From NCBI RefSeq assembly GCF_023184515.1, contig NZ_JAAHBP010000001.1, positions 992,001-1,056,000 on the forward strand: a stretch of DNA of 64,000 nt, written 5' to 3'. The DNA comes from Streptomyces sp. D2-8 (GTDB lineage Bacteria > Actinomycetota > Actinomycetes > Streptomycetales > Streptomycetaceae). A program made the position numbers and the translations under genes. The notes below the pieces were generated by a model that saw only the letters and a program-made list of their open reading frames with translations, did not search any database and was not told where the DNA came from. Below are positions 16,503 to 25,120 of this stretch, one piece after another (position 1 is the stretch's first letter; every line of letters starts with the position of its first letter).

Positions 16503-17066
16503 ATGGCCAACTACCACGCAGCCGCCGCCCGTCGGCGCCGCGCCACCGGCCCTGCCCCCTCACTGACCGGCCCGGCGAGCGACGTGCACCCCGTGCTGCG
16601 CCGGGCCACGGCCCCGCCCGCCGCCCTCGACCTGCTCGCCCAGGCCCGCGCCAGCCTCGACGAGGCCACCGCCCTGGAAGCACCGAACGAGCGCTACGCG
16701 ACGGCCCACCTCGCCGCCCTGCGCACCGCCGCCGCGGTGCTCGCCGCCCGGGGGCGCCCGGAGACCTCGCCCCGGGCCCGGGCCAAGATCCGGAGCGCCT
16801 GGGAAGTGCTCCCCGAGATCGCGCCCGAACTGACCGAGTGGAGCGCGCTGTTCGCCGCCGGTGCCCGGCGCCGCGCCCGGGCCGAGGCCGGCATCCAGGG
16901 CGCGGCCACCGGCCGGGACGCCGACGACCTGATACGGGACGTGGCGATGTTCCTGCGCCTCGTCGAGCGGATGCTGGTCCTCCAGCCGGTCCTCCCGCAG
17001 CCCCGCCCGGACCAGGACCAGCCGGCGGGCCCCGGCGCGGGGAGGGACATGCCGGACGCGGGCTGA
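16503..17066 (+). CDS. SAV_6107-type HEPN domain protein
   Basis: This predicted 187-residue protein begins at ATG 16503 with an AGGAGG ribosome-binding site. It matches the actinobacterial family named after SAV_6107, an all-helical HEPN-like domain (about residues 35-160: AALDLLAQARASLDEATALEAPNERYATAHLAALRTAAAVLAARG ... LIRDVAMFLRLVERML). I see no R-x4-6-H ribonuclease motif, so it is unlikely to be a toxin. The N- and C-termini are low complexity (Ala/Arg and Pro/Gln/Asp). It is divergent from the ABC-like operon, and a hairpin after the gene suggests it is transcribed alone. Function unknown. Confidence 0.82.
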   Translation: MANYHAAAARRRRATGPAPSLTGPASDVHPVLRRATAPPAALDLLAQARASLDEATALEAPNERYATAHLAALRTAAAVLAARGRPETSPRARAKIRSAWEVLPEIAPELTEWSALFAAGARRRARAEAGIQGAATGRDADDLIRDVAMFLRLVERMLVLQPVLPQPRPDQDQPAGPGAGRDMPDAG

Positions 17067-17097
17067 CCGGGCCGGGCCGGGCATCGGGCCGGCCCGG
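17067..17097 (+). terminator. Terminator hairpin after HEPN gene
   Basis: CCGGGCCGG and CCGGCCCGG can pair just after the stop codon, in two registers. There is no U-tract. The remaining about 200 bp before the next gene hold no further feature I can support except a possible TAGGGT -10 near 17190. Confidence 0.45.
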
Positions 17098-17297
17098 CGC
17101 CGGCGGTCCAGGTCCGTTCAGAAGCACGGGCCGGCCTGACCCGTGGGGCATCTCGGGACCGGGTCATCCGGACGCCGCGGCCGAGGCAATAGGGTGGGGG
17201 ACGCCTGAAGTCTTCCCTCCCCGTGGCCGGGGCCGGGGGAGACGCCCCGTTAGCGCCGTCGTGCAAGAGGCGGTGCCGCGCCGAGGAGTCAACTGCC

Positions 17298-18104
17298 GTG
17301 TCGGACCCGATGCGCCCCCGCGCCTCACTCCGTACCGCCGTGGTCTGGGAGGTCCTCCAGGACGCCCTGGACCGCCGGGTCAAGGCCACGGGTCGGGAGT
17401 CGCTGGACGTCCTCGACACCGGAGGCGGCAGCGGCAACTTCGCGGTGCCCGTCGCCCGCCTCGGACACCGGGTCACCGTCGTCGACCCCAGCCCCAACGC
17501 GCTGTTCGCCCTGGAGCGCCGCGCCGCCGAGGCCGGCGTCGCCGACCGGGTCAAGGGCGTCCAGGGCGACGCCCACGGCCTCTTCGACGTGGCCGAGCGC
17601 GGTGGCTACGACGTGGTGCTGTGCCACGGCGTCCTGGAGTACGTGGACGACCCGGCCGAGGGCGTCCGCAACGCGGTGGCGGCCCTGCGCACCGAGGGCG
17701 TCCTCAGCCTGCTCGCGGCCGGCCTCGGCGGTGCCGTGCTGTCCCGCGCCCTCGCCGGGCACTTCAAGGAGGCCCGGCAAGCGCTCGACGACCCGAACGG
17801 CCGATGGGGCACGGGTGACCCCGTACCGCGCCGATTCACCGCCGAGCAGCTCACGGGACTGGTCGAGGGCGCGGGCCTGCGCGTCGGCGCCGTGCACGGC
17901 GTGCGGGTCTTCGCCGACCTCGTGCCCGGCGTCCTCGTGGACACCGAGCCCGGAGCCCTGGAAGCGCTGCTGAAGCTGGAGGAGGCCGCGGCCGAGCTCC
18001 CCGCCTTCCACTCGGTGGCCACCCAGCTGCACGTGCTGGGTGAGACCGGTGGGACCGGTGAGACGAGTGGGGCCGGCGAGGCCGATGGGGCGGTCGAGGC
18101 CTGA
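17298..18104 (+). CDS. Class I SAM-dependent methyltransferase
   Basis: This predicted 268-residue methyltransferase has motif I VLDTGGGSGNFAVPVARLG (about residues 38-56), an acidic residue at the end of strand 2 (VTVVDPSPNALFALERR), VQGDAHGLFDV as motif II, and YDVVLCHGVLEYVDDP as the post-II segment. The fold is that of small-molecule or tRNA methyltransferases of the Methyltransf_11/25 type; the substrate is not deducible. The start is GTG 17298 with GAGGAG 10 nt upstream. The last 25 residues are Gly/Thr/Glu-rich and repetitive (ETGGTGETSGAGEADG). No operon partner. Confidence 0.88.
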   Translation: MSDPMRPRASLRTAVVWEVLQDALDRRVKATGRESLDVLDTGGGSGNFAVPVARLGHRVTVVDPSPNALFALERRAAEAGVADRVKGVQGDAHGLFDVAERGGYDVVLCHGVLEYVDDPAEGVRNAVAALRTEGVLSLLAAGLGGAVLSRALAGHFKEARQALDDPNGRWGTGDPVPRRFTAEQLTGLVEGAGLRVGAVHGVRVFADLVPGVLVDTEPGALEALLKLEEAAAELPAFHSVATQLHVLGETGGTGETSGAGEADGAVEA

Positions 18105-18305
18105 GCCGCTCCGTGAGGTACCGCCGCTGATCAGCGCCTTGGCTGCGCATGGAGTACGCCACAGGCCCCCCGAATGGGTGCGCCGCGCCGTATGATCGAG
18201 GGAGACCGTTCCGGCATGACGGATCGGCCGCCGGGGAATGGAAGCCTCAGCGAGCCGGGACGCCCATGGCGGGTTCCGGTTGGTCAATTGGCGCAGAGGG
18301 GCGGG

Positions 18306-18334
18306 TTTCACGGGGGCGATTCCCTGCCTATCCT
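18306..18334 (+). promoter_or_regulatory. Predicted promoter of DUF3040 gene
   Basis: TTTCAC (18306-18311) and TATCCT (18329-18334) are 17 bp apart, 50 bp before the GTG start codon. They sit in the 279-bp gap after the methyltransferase gene, which otherwise shows nothing recognisable. Confidence 0.4.
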
Positions 18335-18383
18335 GAAGGGACCCCCCGGGTCGCCCCGGCGACTGCACGATGAGGAGGACTCC

Positions 18384-18782
18384 GTGCCGCTCTCGGAGCA
18401 CGAGCAGCGCATGCTCGAGCAGATGGAGCGAGCGCTGTACGCCGAAGATCCCAAGTTCGCGACAGCGCTTGAGGGAAGCGGGCTGCGCACGTACACCCGG
18501 CGACGGGTCTACCAGGCGGTCGCGGGCTTCCTCGTAGGTATCGCGCTCCTCATGGCTGGAATGGTCGCCAAGCAGGTCTGGCTCAGCGTCGTGGGCTTCC
18601 TCGTCATGCTGGGCTGTGCGGTGCTCGCCGTGACCGGCTGGCGCAAGGCTCCCAAGCCGGGCGAACAGGCGGCCGGTGCCACCGGGCCCCAGGCCCGCCG
18701 ACAGGGCAGACAGCGCCGCTCCGTGATGGACCGCATCGAGCAGCGCTGGCAGAAGCGCCGCGACGAGCAGGGCGGCCATTAG
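18384..18782 (+). CDS. DUF3040 membrane protein
   Basis: This predicted 132-residue actinobacterial protein starts at GTG 18384 with a strong GAGGAGGA ribosome-binding site. The N-terminus PLSEHEQRMLEQMERALYAEDPKFA is the DUF3040 hallmark, followed by two membrane helices (about residues 42-62 and 66-84) and a basic, Gln/Arg-rich cytoplasmic tail (RRQGRQRRSVMDRIEQRWQKRRDEQGGH). Homologues sit next to the dcw cluster in many actinobacteria, often beside mraZ/rsmH, so a link with growth or division is plausible but unproven. It is transcribed toward the transglutaminase gene, with a strong hairpin between them. Confidence 0.88.
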   Translation: MPLSEHEQRMLEQMERALYAEDPKFATALEGSGLRTYTRRRVYQAVAGFLVGIALLMAGMVAKQVWLSVVGFLVMLGCAVLAVTGWRKAPKPGEQAAGATGPQARRQGRQRRSVMDRIEQRWQKRRDEQGGH

Positions 18783-18829
18783 CCCTCCGCGCAGCCTCTC
18801 CAGGCTCTCCAGGACTACGTGAACACGTA

Positions 18830-18870
18830 CGTCAGGGGGTGACCACCGACCAGGTGGTCGCCCCCTGACG
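18830..18870. terminator. Bidirectional terminator between DUF3040 and transglutaminase genes
   Basis: CGTCAGGGGG-x-GACCACC pairs with GGTGGTC-x-CCCCCTGACG around a short loop, a stem of about 18 bp between two convergent genes. The perfect distal arms make it a confident rho-independent type without a U-tract. Confidence 0.75.
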
Positions 18871-18960
18871 CATGCGTGTGCAAGCCGTCAGGCAGGCCAT
18901 GGGAGGTCCCCGGGCACACAGCGGTGGCCGGAGCGCCCTCGCATCGCAGGCCGAACGCAG

Positions 18961-19049
18961 ACGCAGCACGGCCTGTGGGCCTCGGGCGCAGCACGGCAGG
19001 CCGACCCCGGACACAGCACGGCCGGCCGGCGCATCCGCACCGGCCGGCC
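18961..19049. repeat. 25-bp tandem repeat and GC hairpin downstream of transglutaminase gene
   Basis: The motif (G/A)CAGCACGGC recurs at 18963, 18988 and 19013, exactly 25 bp apart, with degenerate CTGTGGGCC / AGGCCGACC filling. It is followed by a 10-bp inverted repeat GGCCGGCCGG / CCGGCCGGCC (19020-19049). The hairpin may terminate the minus-strand operon. A further near-duplicate (CAGCCGTAcGTACCC / CAGCCGTAgGTACCC) spans about 19051-19083. Confidence 0.6.
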
Positions 19050-19083
19050 TCAGCCGTACGTACCCCTCAGCCGTAGGTACCCG

Positions 19084-21477
19084 TCAGCTCTGCTGCCCCG
19101 ACGCCTTCCGCCATGTGGGCCGCAGCGCCACGGCGCGTTCCCGGACCCTCGTCCACCAGGCCGACGCCTCCCACACCACACGCACGGTGGAACGGGGAGC
19201 CAGCAGCGCGCGGAGCCTGGCCGGGCGGCTGACCGCCGCGCCGAGGCCCGCCGTCGCACGGCGGACGTCGTCCGTGAGGCCCGCCACCGGGCGGGGATGC
19301 GGTGCGTACAGGACCTGCTCCACCGCGTTCGCCACCCGGTGCACCGAGGCCGCGGCCGTCGCGTCGAGGTCGCCGAGGCGGACGATCCGGGCGGCCGCCT
19401 TGCGCGGTGTCTGCGACTCGTCCGGCGTGACGCCGAAGTCCCACGCGGTGTCCGTCAGCTCCTGCCAGACGGCCAGCGTGTGCAGCGCCGTGTCCGCCTC
19501 GCTGCGGCCGTGCGCCCCCAGCCGTACCCTGCGCGTCCGTTGCCGCCACAGCATCGGAGCCAGGGGCAGGCCGAGGACGGCGAGACCGGCGAGGGCCCAC
19601 ACCAGGAACGCGTACCACTTCGGGCCGTCGTCGTCCGTGGGCAGCGCCGCCTGCGGCGACTCGCTTGCGCAGCCGCCGTCCAGCCTCTTCTGCTCCGGCG
19701 TGCAGCTCTCGCTCGAAGAGGGCGCCGTGGAGGGCGCGGTGGACGTCGACTGGGACGGACGCGCCGCGTCGGGCGCCGAGCTGTCGGGGCTGTCCGGCAG
19801 GGTGTACGACGGAACCGAGCCGCGGTTGGGAGTGGGCTCGAAGCGGGTCCAGCCCACGCCCTCGAAGTACAGCTCGGGCCAGGCGTGCGCGTCCCGCAGC
19901 CCCACCGAAACCGAGCCGTCCGCCTGCGGGGAACCGGGCGCGAAGCCCACCGCGACCCGGGCCGGTATGCCCAGGGAGCGGGCCATCGCCGCCATCGCGA
20001 AGGAGAAGTGCACGCAGAAGCCCTGCTTGTCCTTCAGGAAGCGGGCGATCGCCTGCGAGCCGCTGCCGACCTGCACCTGCGTGTCGTACTCGAAACCGCC
20101 GGTCACGGCGAACCAGTCCTGGAGCTTGACCGCCTGGTCGTACGGGTCGGCGGCGCCCGCGGTGACCTTGCGGGCGGTGCGGGCCACCACCGACGGAAGC
20201 GAGTCGGGCAGCTCGGTGAAGTCGCGCTCGATGTCCGCGGGCGCGGGCCCCGCCGAGGCGAGCTGCTCCGCCGTCGGACGCACGTCCAGGCTCGTGACCT
20301 GGTACGTCAGGCCGCGCGTGTTCTGCCCGTGGTCACCGACCAGGGTCATGCCCTGCGGCTCGTACCGCCAGTTGCCGCTGATGCGCACGCCGCTCGGCGG
20401 GTACGGCATCGGCAGCCAGTCCTGGGCGTACCAGTCGGCCGCCGTGATCGTGGTGCCGACCTTCGTGCGCTTGACGTCCGGGCTGAGGCCGACCGGGTCC
20501 GGGAAGGTGCCGTCGGGGACGGCGGTGATGGACCGGCGGGACGGTTTCCACGTGGTGCCGTCGAAGTCGTCCAGGGACACGATCCGCAGATACAGGTCCG
20601 AGACGTCTTCCATCTTGGTCCGCACGGACAGCACCTGCTGGTCCTCGTCCGCGTTCAGGCTGTCCCGCAGCGACACCAGCGGGTTCACGGCGGAGATCGT
20701 GCCCCCGCCGCCGGGGCCGGCGCCCGCGCCCGCTCCCACGGAGTCCAGCAGGCCGCCGTTCATCGCGGGCAGGCCGAGCGGCACCACCAGGGCGATGCCC
20801 AGCGCGACCACACCGATGCGCCGGCCGGTGCGGACCGGGGCGACCGCGCCGCTCGGCTCCCCGCCGGACGTGCGCGGGGCACCGCCGAAGACCCGCCCCC
20901 ACTGAGAGAGCCGGTCCCGCCCTTCGGCCAGGAGCAGCATCAGATAGCCGGCCGCCGCCACCAGGAACCACAGCCAGTCCGTGCCCCCGTCGGACAGCCC
21001 CGCGGCCACGGAGTACAGCGCCAGCAGGGGCAGCCCGGCCGGGGCGGCGCTGCGGAAGGTCACCGCGAGGGCGTCCACCAGCAGGCCGATGATCAGGACC
21101 CCGCCGATGAGCATCAGCCGGATGCCGTCGGACTCCAGGGGCGCCGGGATCGCGTACCGCGCGACGTCGTCCCCGCCCTGCTGGAGCAGGAGCGCGAAGC
21201 GGTCGAAGGCCCGCGGCCCGGGGATCAGCCCGGCCAGGGCCTGCTCACGGGCGAAGACGAAGGTCAGCAGCACGACGGTGACCACGGCCTGCGCCGCCAC
21301 CGTCAGCGGCCGGGCCAGTGGCACCCTGCGGGCGGCGGTCCCCACGCCCGACTGCAGGGCCAGCAGGAAGGCCGCCTGCACGATCCACGTGGCCGGCTGG
21401 ACGAGGGGCAGCAGGGCGCACGCGGCCATCAGCGTGGCCGCCCAGGCACTCAGCGTCAGTCGTACCCGCCCGCTCAT
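19084..21477 (-). CDS. DUF3488/transglutaminase-like membrane protein
   Basis: This predicted 797-residue protein has about six N-terminal membrane helices (DUF3488; residues about 10-200). A periplasm-side transglutaminase-like domain follows, with the catalytic Cys in KDKQGFCVHFSFAMAAMARSLGIPARVAVGF and His in GLRDAHAWPELYFEGVGWTRFEPTP. A Ser/Thr-rich linker leads to one further membrane helix (about 645-665) and a cytoplasmic DUF4129-like tail. Such proteins travel with MoxR ATPases and DUF58 proteins. The role is unknown, possibly a peptidase or chaperone-like system at the membrane. Its ATG overlaps the DUF58 stop codon (TGATG), so it is the third gene of a coupled operon. Confidence 0.92.
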   Translation of the reverse strand: MSGRVRLTLSAWAATLMAACALLPLVQPATWIVQAAFLLALQSGVGTAARRVPLARPLTVAAQAVVTVVLLTFVFAREQALAGLIPGPRAFDRFALLLQQGGDDVARYAIPAPLESDGIRLMLIGGVLIIGLLVDALAVTFRSAAPAGLPLLALYSVAAGLSDGGTDWLWFLVAAAGYLMLLLAEGRDRLSQWGRVFGGAPRTSGGEPSGAVAPVRTGRRIGVVALGIALVVPLGLPAMNGGLLDSVGAGAGAGPGGGGTISAVNPLVSLRDSLNADEDQQVLSVRTKMEDVSDLYLRIVSLDDFDGTTWKPSRRSITAVPDGTFPDPVGLSPDVKRTKVGTTITAADWYAQDWLPMPYPPSGVRISGNWRYEPQGMTLVGDHGQNTRGLTYQVTSLDVRPTAEQLASAGPAPADIERDFTELPDSLPSVVARTARKVTAGAADPYDQAVKLQDWFAVTGGFEYDTQVQVGSGSQAIARFLKDKQGFCVHFSFAMAAMARSLGIPARVAVGFAPGSPQADGSVSVGLRDAHAWPELYFEGVGWTRFEPTPNRGSVPSYTLPDSPDSSAPDAARPSQSTSTAPSTAPSSSESCTPEQKRLDGGCASESPQAALPTDDDGPKWYAFLVWALAGLAVLGLPLAPMLWRQRTRRVRLGAHGRSEADTALHTLAVWQELTDTAWDFGVTPDESQTPRKAAARIVRLGDLDATAAASVHRVANAVEQVLYAPHPRPVAGLTDDVRRATAGLGAAVSRPARLRALLAPRSTVRVVWEASAWWTRVRERAVALRPTWRKASGQQS

Positions 21478-22838
21478 CACGGTCCCTCCCCGCCGCTCGC
21501 GGCGGCCACGCCCCTGCGCTCCCGGTCGGCCTGCCGCCACAGCTCGTCCACGGAGGCGCCCCGCGGCACGCGCAGGGCCGTCCACCCCGCCTCGCGCAGC
21601 ATGCGCAGCCGCTCCCCGCTCCCGTCCAACGGGCCGGGCACATCGCTCGGTTCCCGCACCCAGGTGTCGCTGTCCAGCACGAAGGCGACCGCGCCCGGGC
21701 TGCGCTGCCGCATCCGGCCCAGCACGGCCGCCTGGTCCTCGTCCAGGTCGCCGAGGAAGGCCACCAGCAGCCCCTCGTTCCCGCCGCGCAGCACGTCGTA
21801 GGCCCGGGACAGGCCCGCGCCGTCGGAGTGGTCGATCACCGCGAGGGTGTCCATCATCAGCCCGGCCGCGTCCGCCGACTCCTGGCTCGCGCCCGCGAAG
21901 CCGTCACCGCCCTCGCCGGGCACCGCGTTGCCGGTGTCCGTCAGAAGCCGTACCGAATAGCCCCGTTCGAGCATGTGCACCAGCACGGACGCGGCGCCCG
22001 ACACGGCCCACTCGAAGGCCGAGTCCGGTCCCGCGCCCTGGTAGGCGATGCCCCGGGTGTCCAGCAGCACCGTGCAGCGGGCGCGCTGCGGCTGCTCCTC
22101 GCGGCGCACCATCAGCTCGCCGTAGCGGGCGGTGGAGCGCCAGTGCACGCGGCGCAGGTCGTCGCCGTAGCGGTAGCCGCGCGGGATGACATCGTCCTCG
22201 CCGGCCAGGGCGAGCGAACGCTGCCGCCCGTCGCCGTAGCCCTTCGCCTCGCCGCTGAGGCGCACCGGCGCCAGCGGCTCCACACGCGGGATGACCGTGA
22301 GCGTGTCGTACGTCGAGAAGGACCGGGTCAGCTCGCACATGCCGAACGGGTCGGTCAGGCGCAGCTGGAGCGGGCCCAGCGGGTAGCGGCCGCGCAGGTC
22401 GGAGCGCACCCGGTAGGACACCTCGCGGCGGCCGCCCGCCTCCACCCGATCGAGCACGAAGCGGGGCCGGGGGCCGAGCACGTACGGCACCCGGTCCTGG
22501 AGCATCAGCAGGCCCGTGGGCAGCCGCGAGACGTTGTCCATCCGCAGGTGGACCCGGGCCTCGCTGCCGGCGGGCACGCGCGCGGGGGAGAGCCGGCGGC
22601 TGCCGGCGACCCGGTAGCGCGTGCGGTACAGCACCGCCGCGCACACCAGCGGCAGCACCGCCAGCAGCAGACCCACGCGCAGCAGGTCGCTCTGTCCGAG
22701 TACGTACGAGCAGATCGCGGCCGCGACGCCGGCGGCCAGGAAGGAGCGTCCGCGGGTGGTCAGACCGGCCAGGGCGGTGCGGATGCCGCCCTTCTCGCCC
22801 CGGTCGGCTTCCGCCTGCCCCGCCCCCGCGGTGGTCAT
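21477..22838 (-). CDS. DUF58 domain protein
   Basis: This predicted 453-residue protein has two N-terminal membrane helices (about residues 30-72) and the DUF58 core, whose signature PRGYRYGDDLRRVHWRSTARYGELMVRREE lies near residue 215. A von Willebrand A-like fold follows (VLLDTRGIAYQGAG; TDTGNAVPGEGG; GLLVAFLGDLDEDQ). In MoxR systems the DUF58 partner is thought to present a metal-dependent protein-binding surface to the ATPase. ATG 22838 overlaps the moxR stop (TGATG); GTG 22841 is also possible. Both neighbours overlap by single bases, a tight stoichiometric operon. Confidence 0.92.
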   Translation of the reverse strand: MTTAGAGQAEADRGEKGGIRTALAGLTTRGRSFLAAGVAAAICSYVLGQSDLLRVGLLLAVLPLVCAAVLYRTRYRVAGSRRLSPARVPAGSEARVHLRMDNVSRLPTGLLMLQDRVPYVLGPRPRFVLDRVEAGGRREVSYRVRSDLRGRYPLGPLQLRLTDPFGMCELTRSFSTYDTLTVIPRVEPLAPVRLSGEAKGYGDGRQRSLALAGEDDVIPRGYRYGDDLRRVHWRSTARYGELMVRREEQPQRARCTVLLDTRGIAYQGAGPDSAFEWAVSGAASVLVHMLERGYSVRLLTDTGNAVPGEGGDGFAGASQESADAAGLMMDTLAVIDHSDGAGLSRAYDVLRGGNEGLLVAFLGDLDEDQAAVLGRMRQRSPGAVAFVLDSDTWVREPSDVPGPLDGSGERLRMLREAGWTALRVPRGASVDELWRQADRERRGVAAASGGEGP

Positions 22839-23878
22839 CACAGCCTCCGCGGCGGCTGCTGGGGATACGCCGGCGCCGTACGGCCCAGGCCGCCGAAGCC
22901 GCTCTGCTGCGGCGGCGCCGCCGGCACCGGGGTGCGCTGGAGGATCTCCTCGACGACCTGCTCGGCGGTGCGCCGGTTGAGCTGGGCCTGGGCGGTGGGC
23001 AGCAGCCGGTGGGCCAGGACGGCCCCGGCGAGGGCCTGCACGTCGTCCGGCAGCGCGTACTCCCGGCCGCTGAGGGCCGCGGACGCCTTCGCCGCGCGCA
23101 GCAGGTGCAGCGTCGCGCGCGGTGAGGCGCCGAGTCTCAGGTCGGGGTGCGTGCGTGTGGCGCCGACCAGGTCGACCGCGTAGCGCCGGACCGGCTCGGC
23201 GACGTGCACACCGCGCACCGCCTCGATGAGCTTGAGGATCTCGTGCGCGTGGGCCACCGGCTGGAGGTCCTCCAGCGGCGAGACGCCGCCGTGCACGTCC
23301 AGCATCTGCAGCTCGGCCTCCGCACTCGGGTAGCCGACCGACACCCGGGCCATGAAACGGTCGCGCTGGGCCTCCGGCAGCGGGTAGGTGCCCTCCATCT
23401 CGACCGGGTTCTGCGTCGCCACCACCATGAAGGGGCTGGGCAGCTCGTAGGTCTTGCCGTCGATGGTGACCTGCCGCTCCTCCATCGACTCCAGGAGCGC
23501 GGACTGCGTCTTGGGCGAGGCGCGGTTGATCTCGTCGCCGATCACCACCTGCGCGAAGATCGCGCCCGGCTTGAACTCGAAGTCGCGGCGCTGCTGGTCC
23601 CAGATGGACACACCGGTGATGTCCGACGGCAGCAGGTCGGGCGTGAACTGGATGCGCCGCACCGAGCAGTCGATGGACCGCGCCAGCGCCTTGGCCAGCA
23701 TCGTCTTGCCGACTCCCGGGACATCCTCGATCAGCAGATGTCCCTCGGCGAGCAGTACGGTCAGCGAGAGCCGTACGACCTCGGGCTTGCCCTCGATCAC
23801 GCCTTCCACCGACTCCCGCACGCGTTCCACCACGGCGGTCAGATCAGTGAGGCTCGCTCGATCGTCATAGGTCGTCAC
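22838..23878 (-). CDS. MoxR family AAA+ ATPase
   Basis: This predicted 346-residue chaperone-type ATPase has Walker A EDVPGVGKT (51-59), Walker B VVIGDEINRASPKTQSALLE (from about 112), and sensor 1 VVATQNPVEMEGTYPLPEAQRDRFM, which is diagnostic of MoxR. A C-terminal lid domain follows (TRTHPDLRLGASPRATLHLLRAAKA) and then a Pro/Gln-rich tail. The start is GTG 23878 with GAGGAGGG upstream; the frame extends further but without similarity. It is the first gene of moxR-DUF58-transglutaminase. The 301 bp upstream presumably carry the operon promoter, though I could not identify hexamers with confidence. Confidence 0.93.
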   Translation of the reverse strand: MTTYDDRASLTDLTAVVERVRESVEGVIEGKPEVVRLSLTVLLAEGHLLIEDVPGVGKTMLAKALARSIDCSVRRIQFTPDLLPSDITGVSIWDQQRRDFEFKPGAIFAQVVIGDEINRASPKTQSALLESMEERQVTIDGKTYELPSPFMVVATQNPVEMEGTYPLPEAQRDRFMARVSVGYPSAEAELQMLDVHGGVSPLEDLQPVAHAHEILKLIEAVRGVHVAEPVRRYAVDLVGATRTHPDLRLGASPRATLHLLRAAKASAALSGREYALPDDVQALAGAVLAHRLLPTAQAQLNRRTAEQVVEEILQRTPVPAAPPQQSGFGGLGRTAPAYPQQPPRRL

Positions 23879-24179
23879 CCGGCCCTCCTCGGCCTTTCCC
23901 TTGCTCCCTGGAAGCGCGGGATACCCCAATTTCCCGGCCGACGCCGCATGACGCAGGCCGGCCCACCCCGAACCACGGACACCACGCGTGAAAAGTTCCG
24001 CGCGACGCCACTCCCGCATTCTTGCTGCCGTTACCGTTTCGTGTCACTCGACTGTGGACAACTGGCCGCGATATGTCGGTCTTGCCGCCATTCGAACGCG
24101 TGACTGACAGGTTTTCGACAGCTACAGCAGGTGGCCTTCCGGGGCGGGAGGCCCGCGGCGCCCAGGTCGGCAGGCCGGG

Positions 24180-24731
24180 TCAGGAGGCCGGGTCGACCTC
24201 CCGCAGCAGGCCGGTCTTCACGTCGAACACGAATCCGCGCACGTCGTCGGTGTGCGGCACGAACGGCGAGGTGCGCACGCGCTGCATCGACTGCCGCACG
24301 TCCTGGTCGACGTCCCGGAAGGACTCCACGGCCCACGCGGGGCGCTGGCCGACCTCGGCCTCCAGCTCGTTGCGGAAGTCCTCGGTGAGACTCTCCAGGC
24401 CGCAGCCGGTGTGGTGGATGAGGACCACGCTGCGGGTGCCCAGCTTGCGCTGGCTGATGGTGAGGGAGCGGATCACGTCGTCGGTGACGACACCGCCCGC
24501 GTTGCGGATCGTGTGGCAGTCGCCGAGCTCCAGGCCGAGTGCCGCGTGCAGGTCGAGACGGGCGTCCATGCAGGCCACGACGGCGACGTGCAGGACGGGC
24601 CGGGCGTCCATCCCCGGATCGGTGAAGGCGTCGGCGTACCGGGCGTTGGACTCGACGAGGCGGTCCGTGACCGTGTCGCCGGCCGCGATGGCGCTCTCCG
24701 AACCTGTGGGAACCGATGCAGAAGTCGTCAT
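24180..24731 (-). CDS. Beta-class carbonic anhydrase
   Basis: This predicted 183-residue zinc enzyme interconverts CO2 and bicarbonate. The zinc ligands and catalytic dyad are in place: CMDARLD (Cys, Asp, Arg) near residue 52, HTIRNAGGVVTDD, and HHTGCG (His, Cys) near residue 104. It belongs to the small Rv1284-like beta-CA clade. ATG 24731 has no Shine-Dalgarno sequence, but TAACGT lies 7 nt upstream, compatible with a leaderless mRNA. A GTG at 24752 with AGGAGG 11-12 nt upstream would add 7 residues and is the alternative. It is transcribed away from the dcw cluster. Confidence 0.92.
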   Translation of the reverse strand: MTTSASVPTGSESAIAAGDTVTDRLVESNARYADAFTDPGMDARPVLHVAVVACMDARLDLHAALGLELGDCHTIRNAGGVVTDDVIRSLTISQRKLGTRSVVLIHHTGCGLESLTEDFRNELEAEVGQRPAWAVESFRDVDQDVRQSMQRVRTSPFVPHTDDVRGFVFDVKTGLLREVDPAS

Positions 24732-24873
24732 AGGTATGACGTTACTGGTCACACCCCGTCCAGGCCTCCTGTGAGAGTGGACAAAGAATGCCGTCGAGGG
24801 ACGGTTGTGAGGTAACCCACAAGAGTGGCGCCCGGGTCTCCGTGCGAACGGCGGCGACGCGCAGGCCGGTTGA

Positions 24874-24901
24874 TTGACCGGGCGACACGGTGGACTAAAG
24901 T
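24874..24901 (+). promoter_or_regulatory. Predicted dcw-cluster promoter
   Basis: TTGACC (24874-24879) and TAAAGT (24896-24901) are separated by 16 bp, the best HrdB-type promoter in the 389-bp gap before rsmH. It implies an untranslated leader of about 210 nt. Confidence 0.6.
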
Positions 24902-24952
24902 GACGCGAAGCGGGAGGCGAGACTCCCCGCTGGACTGAATTCTTCGGAGACC

Positions 24953-24981
24953 CCGGCGACGACCGGAGGTCTCCCCGCGTG
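24953..24981 (+). promoter_or_regulatory. Hairpin in dcw leader
   Basis: GGAGACC pairs with GGTCTCC (with CCGG/CCGG inside) about 45 nt after the predicted transcription start. It could be an attenuator or mRNA-stability element, or a leftover terminator; no U-tract follows. No mraZ gene is present between here and rsmH. Confidence 0.4.
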
Positions 24982-25120
24982 CGCGGCGCGTACGTACGGC
25001 TCGGCCTCCTCCCGCTCCCGGTCGGCTGACGCTCCCGGCGCCGGCAGGCCTCCCCTTCACGAGCGGGCGGGGACCCGGCGGTGCGTACGGCCGCGCCGGA
25101 TCTGAGAGGGCCCGGGATCG

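Noticed and set aside
16503..17066. HEPN toxin-antitoxin system
   Set aside because: No R-x4-6-H motif and no MNT or other antitoxin neighbour.
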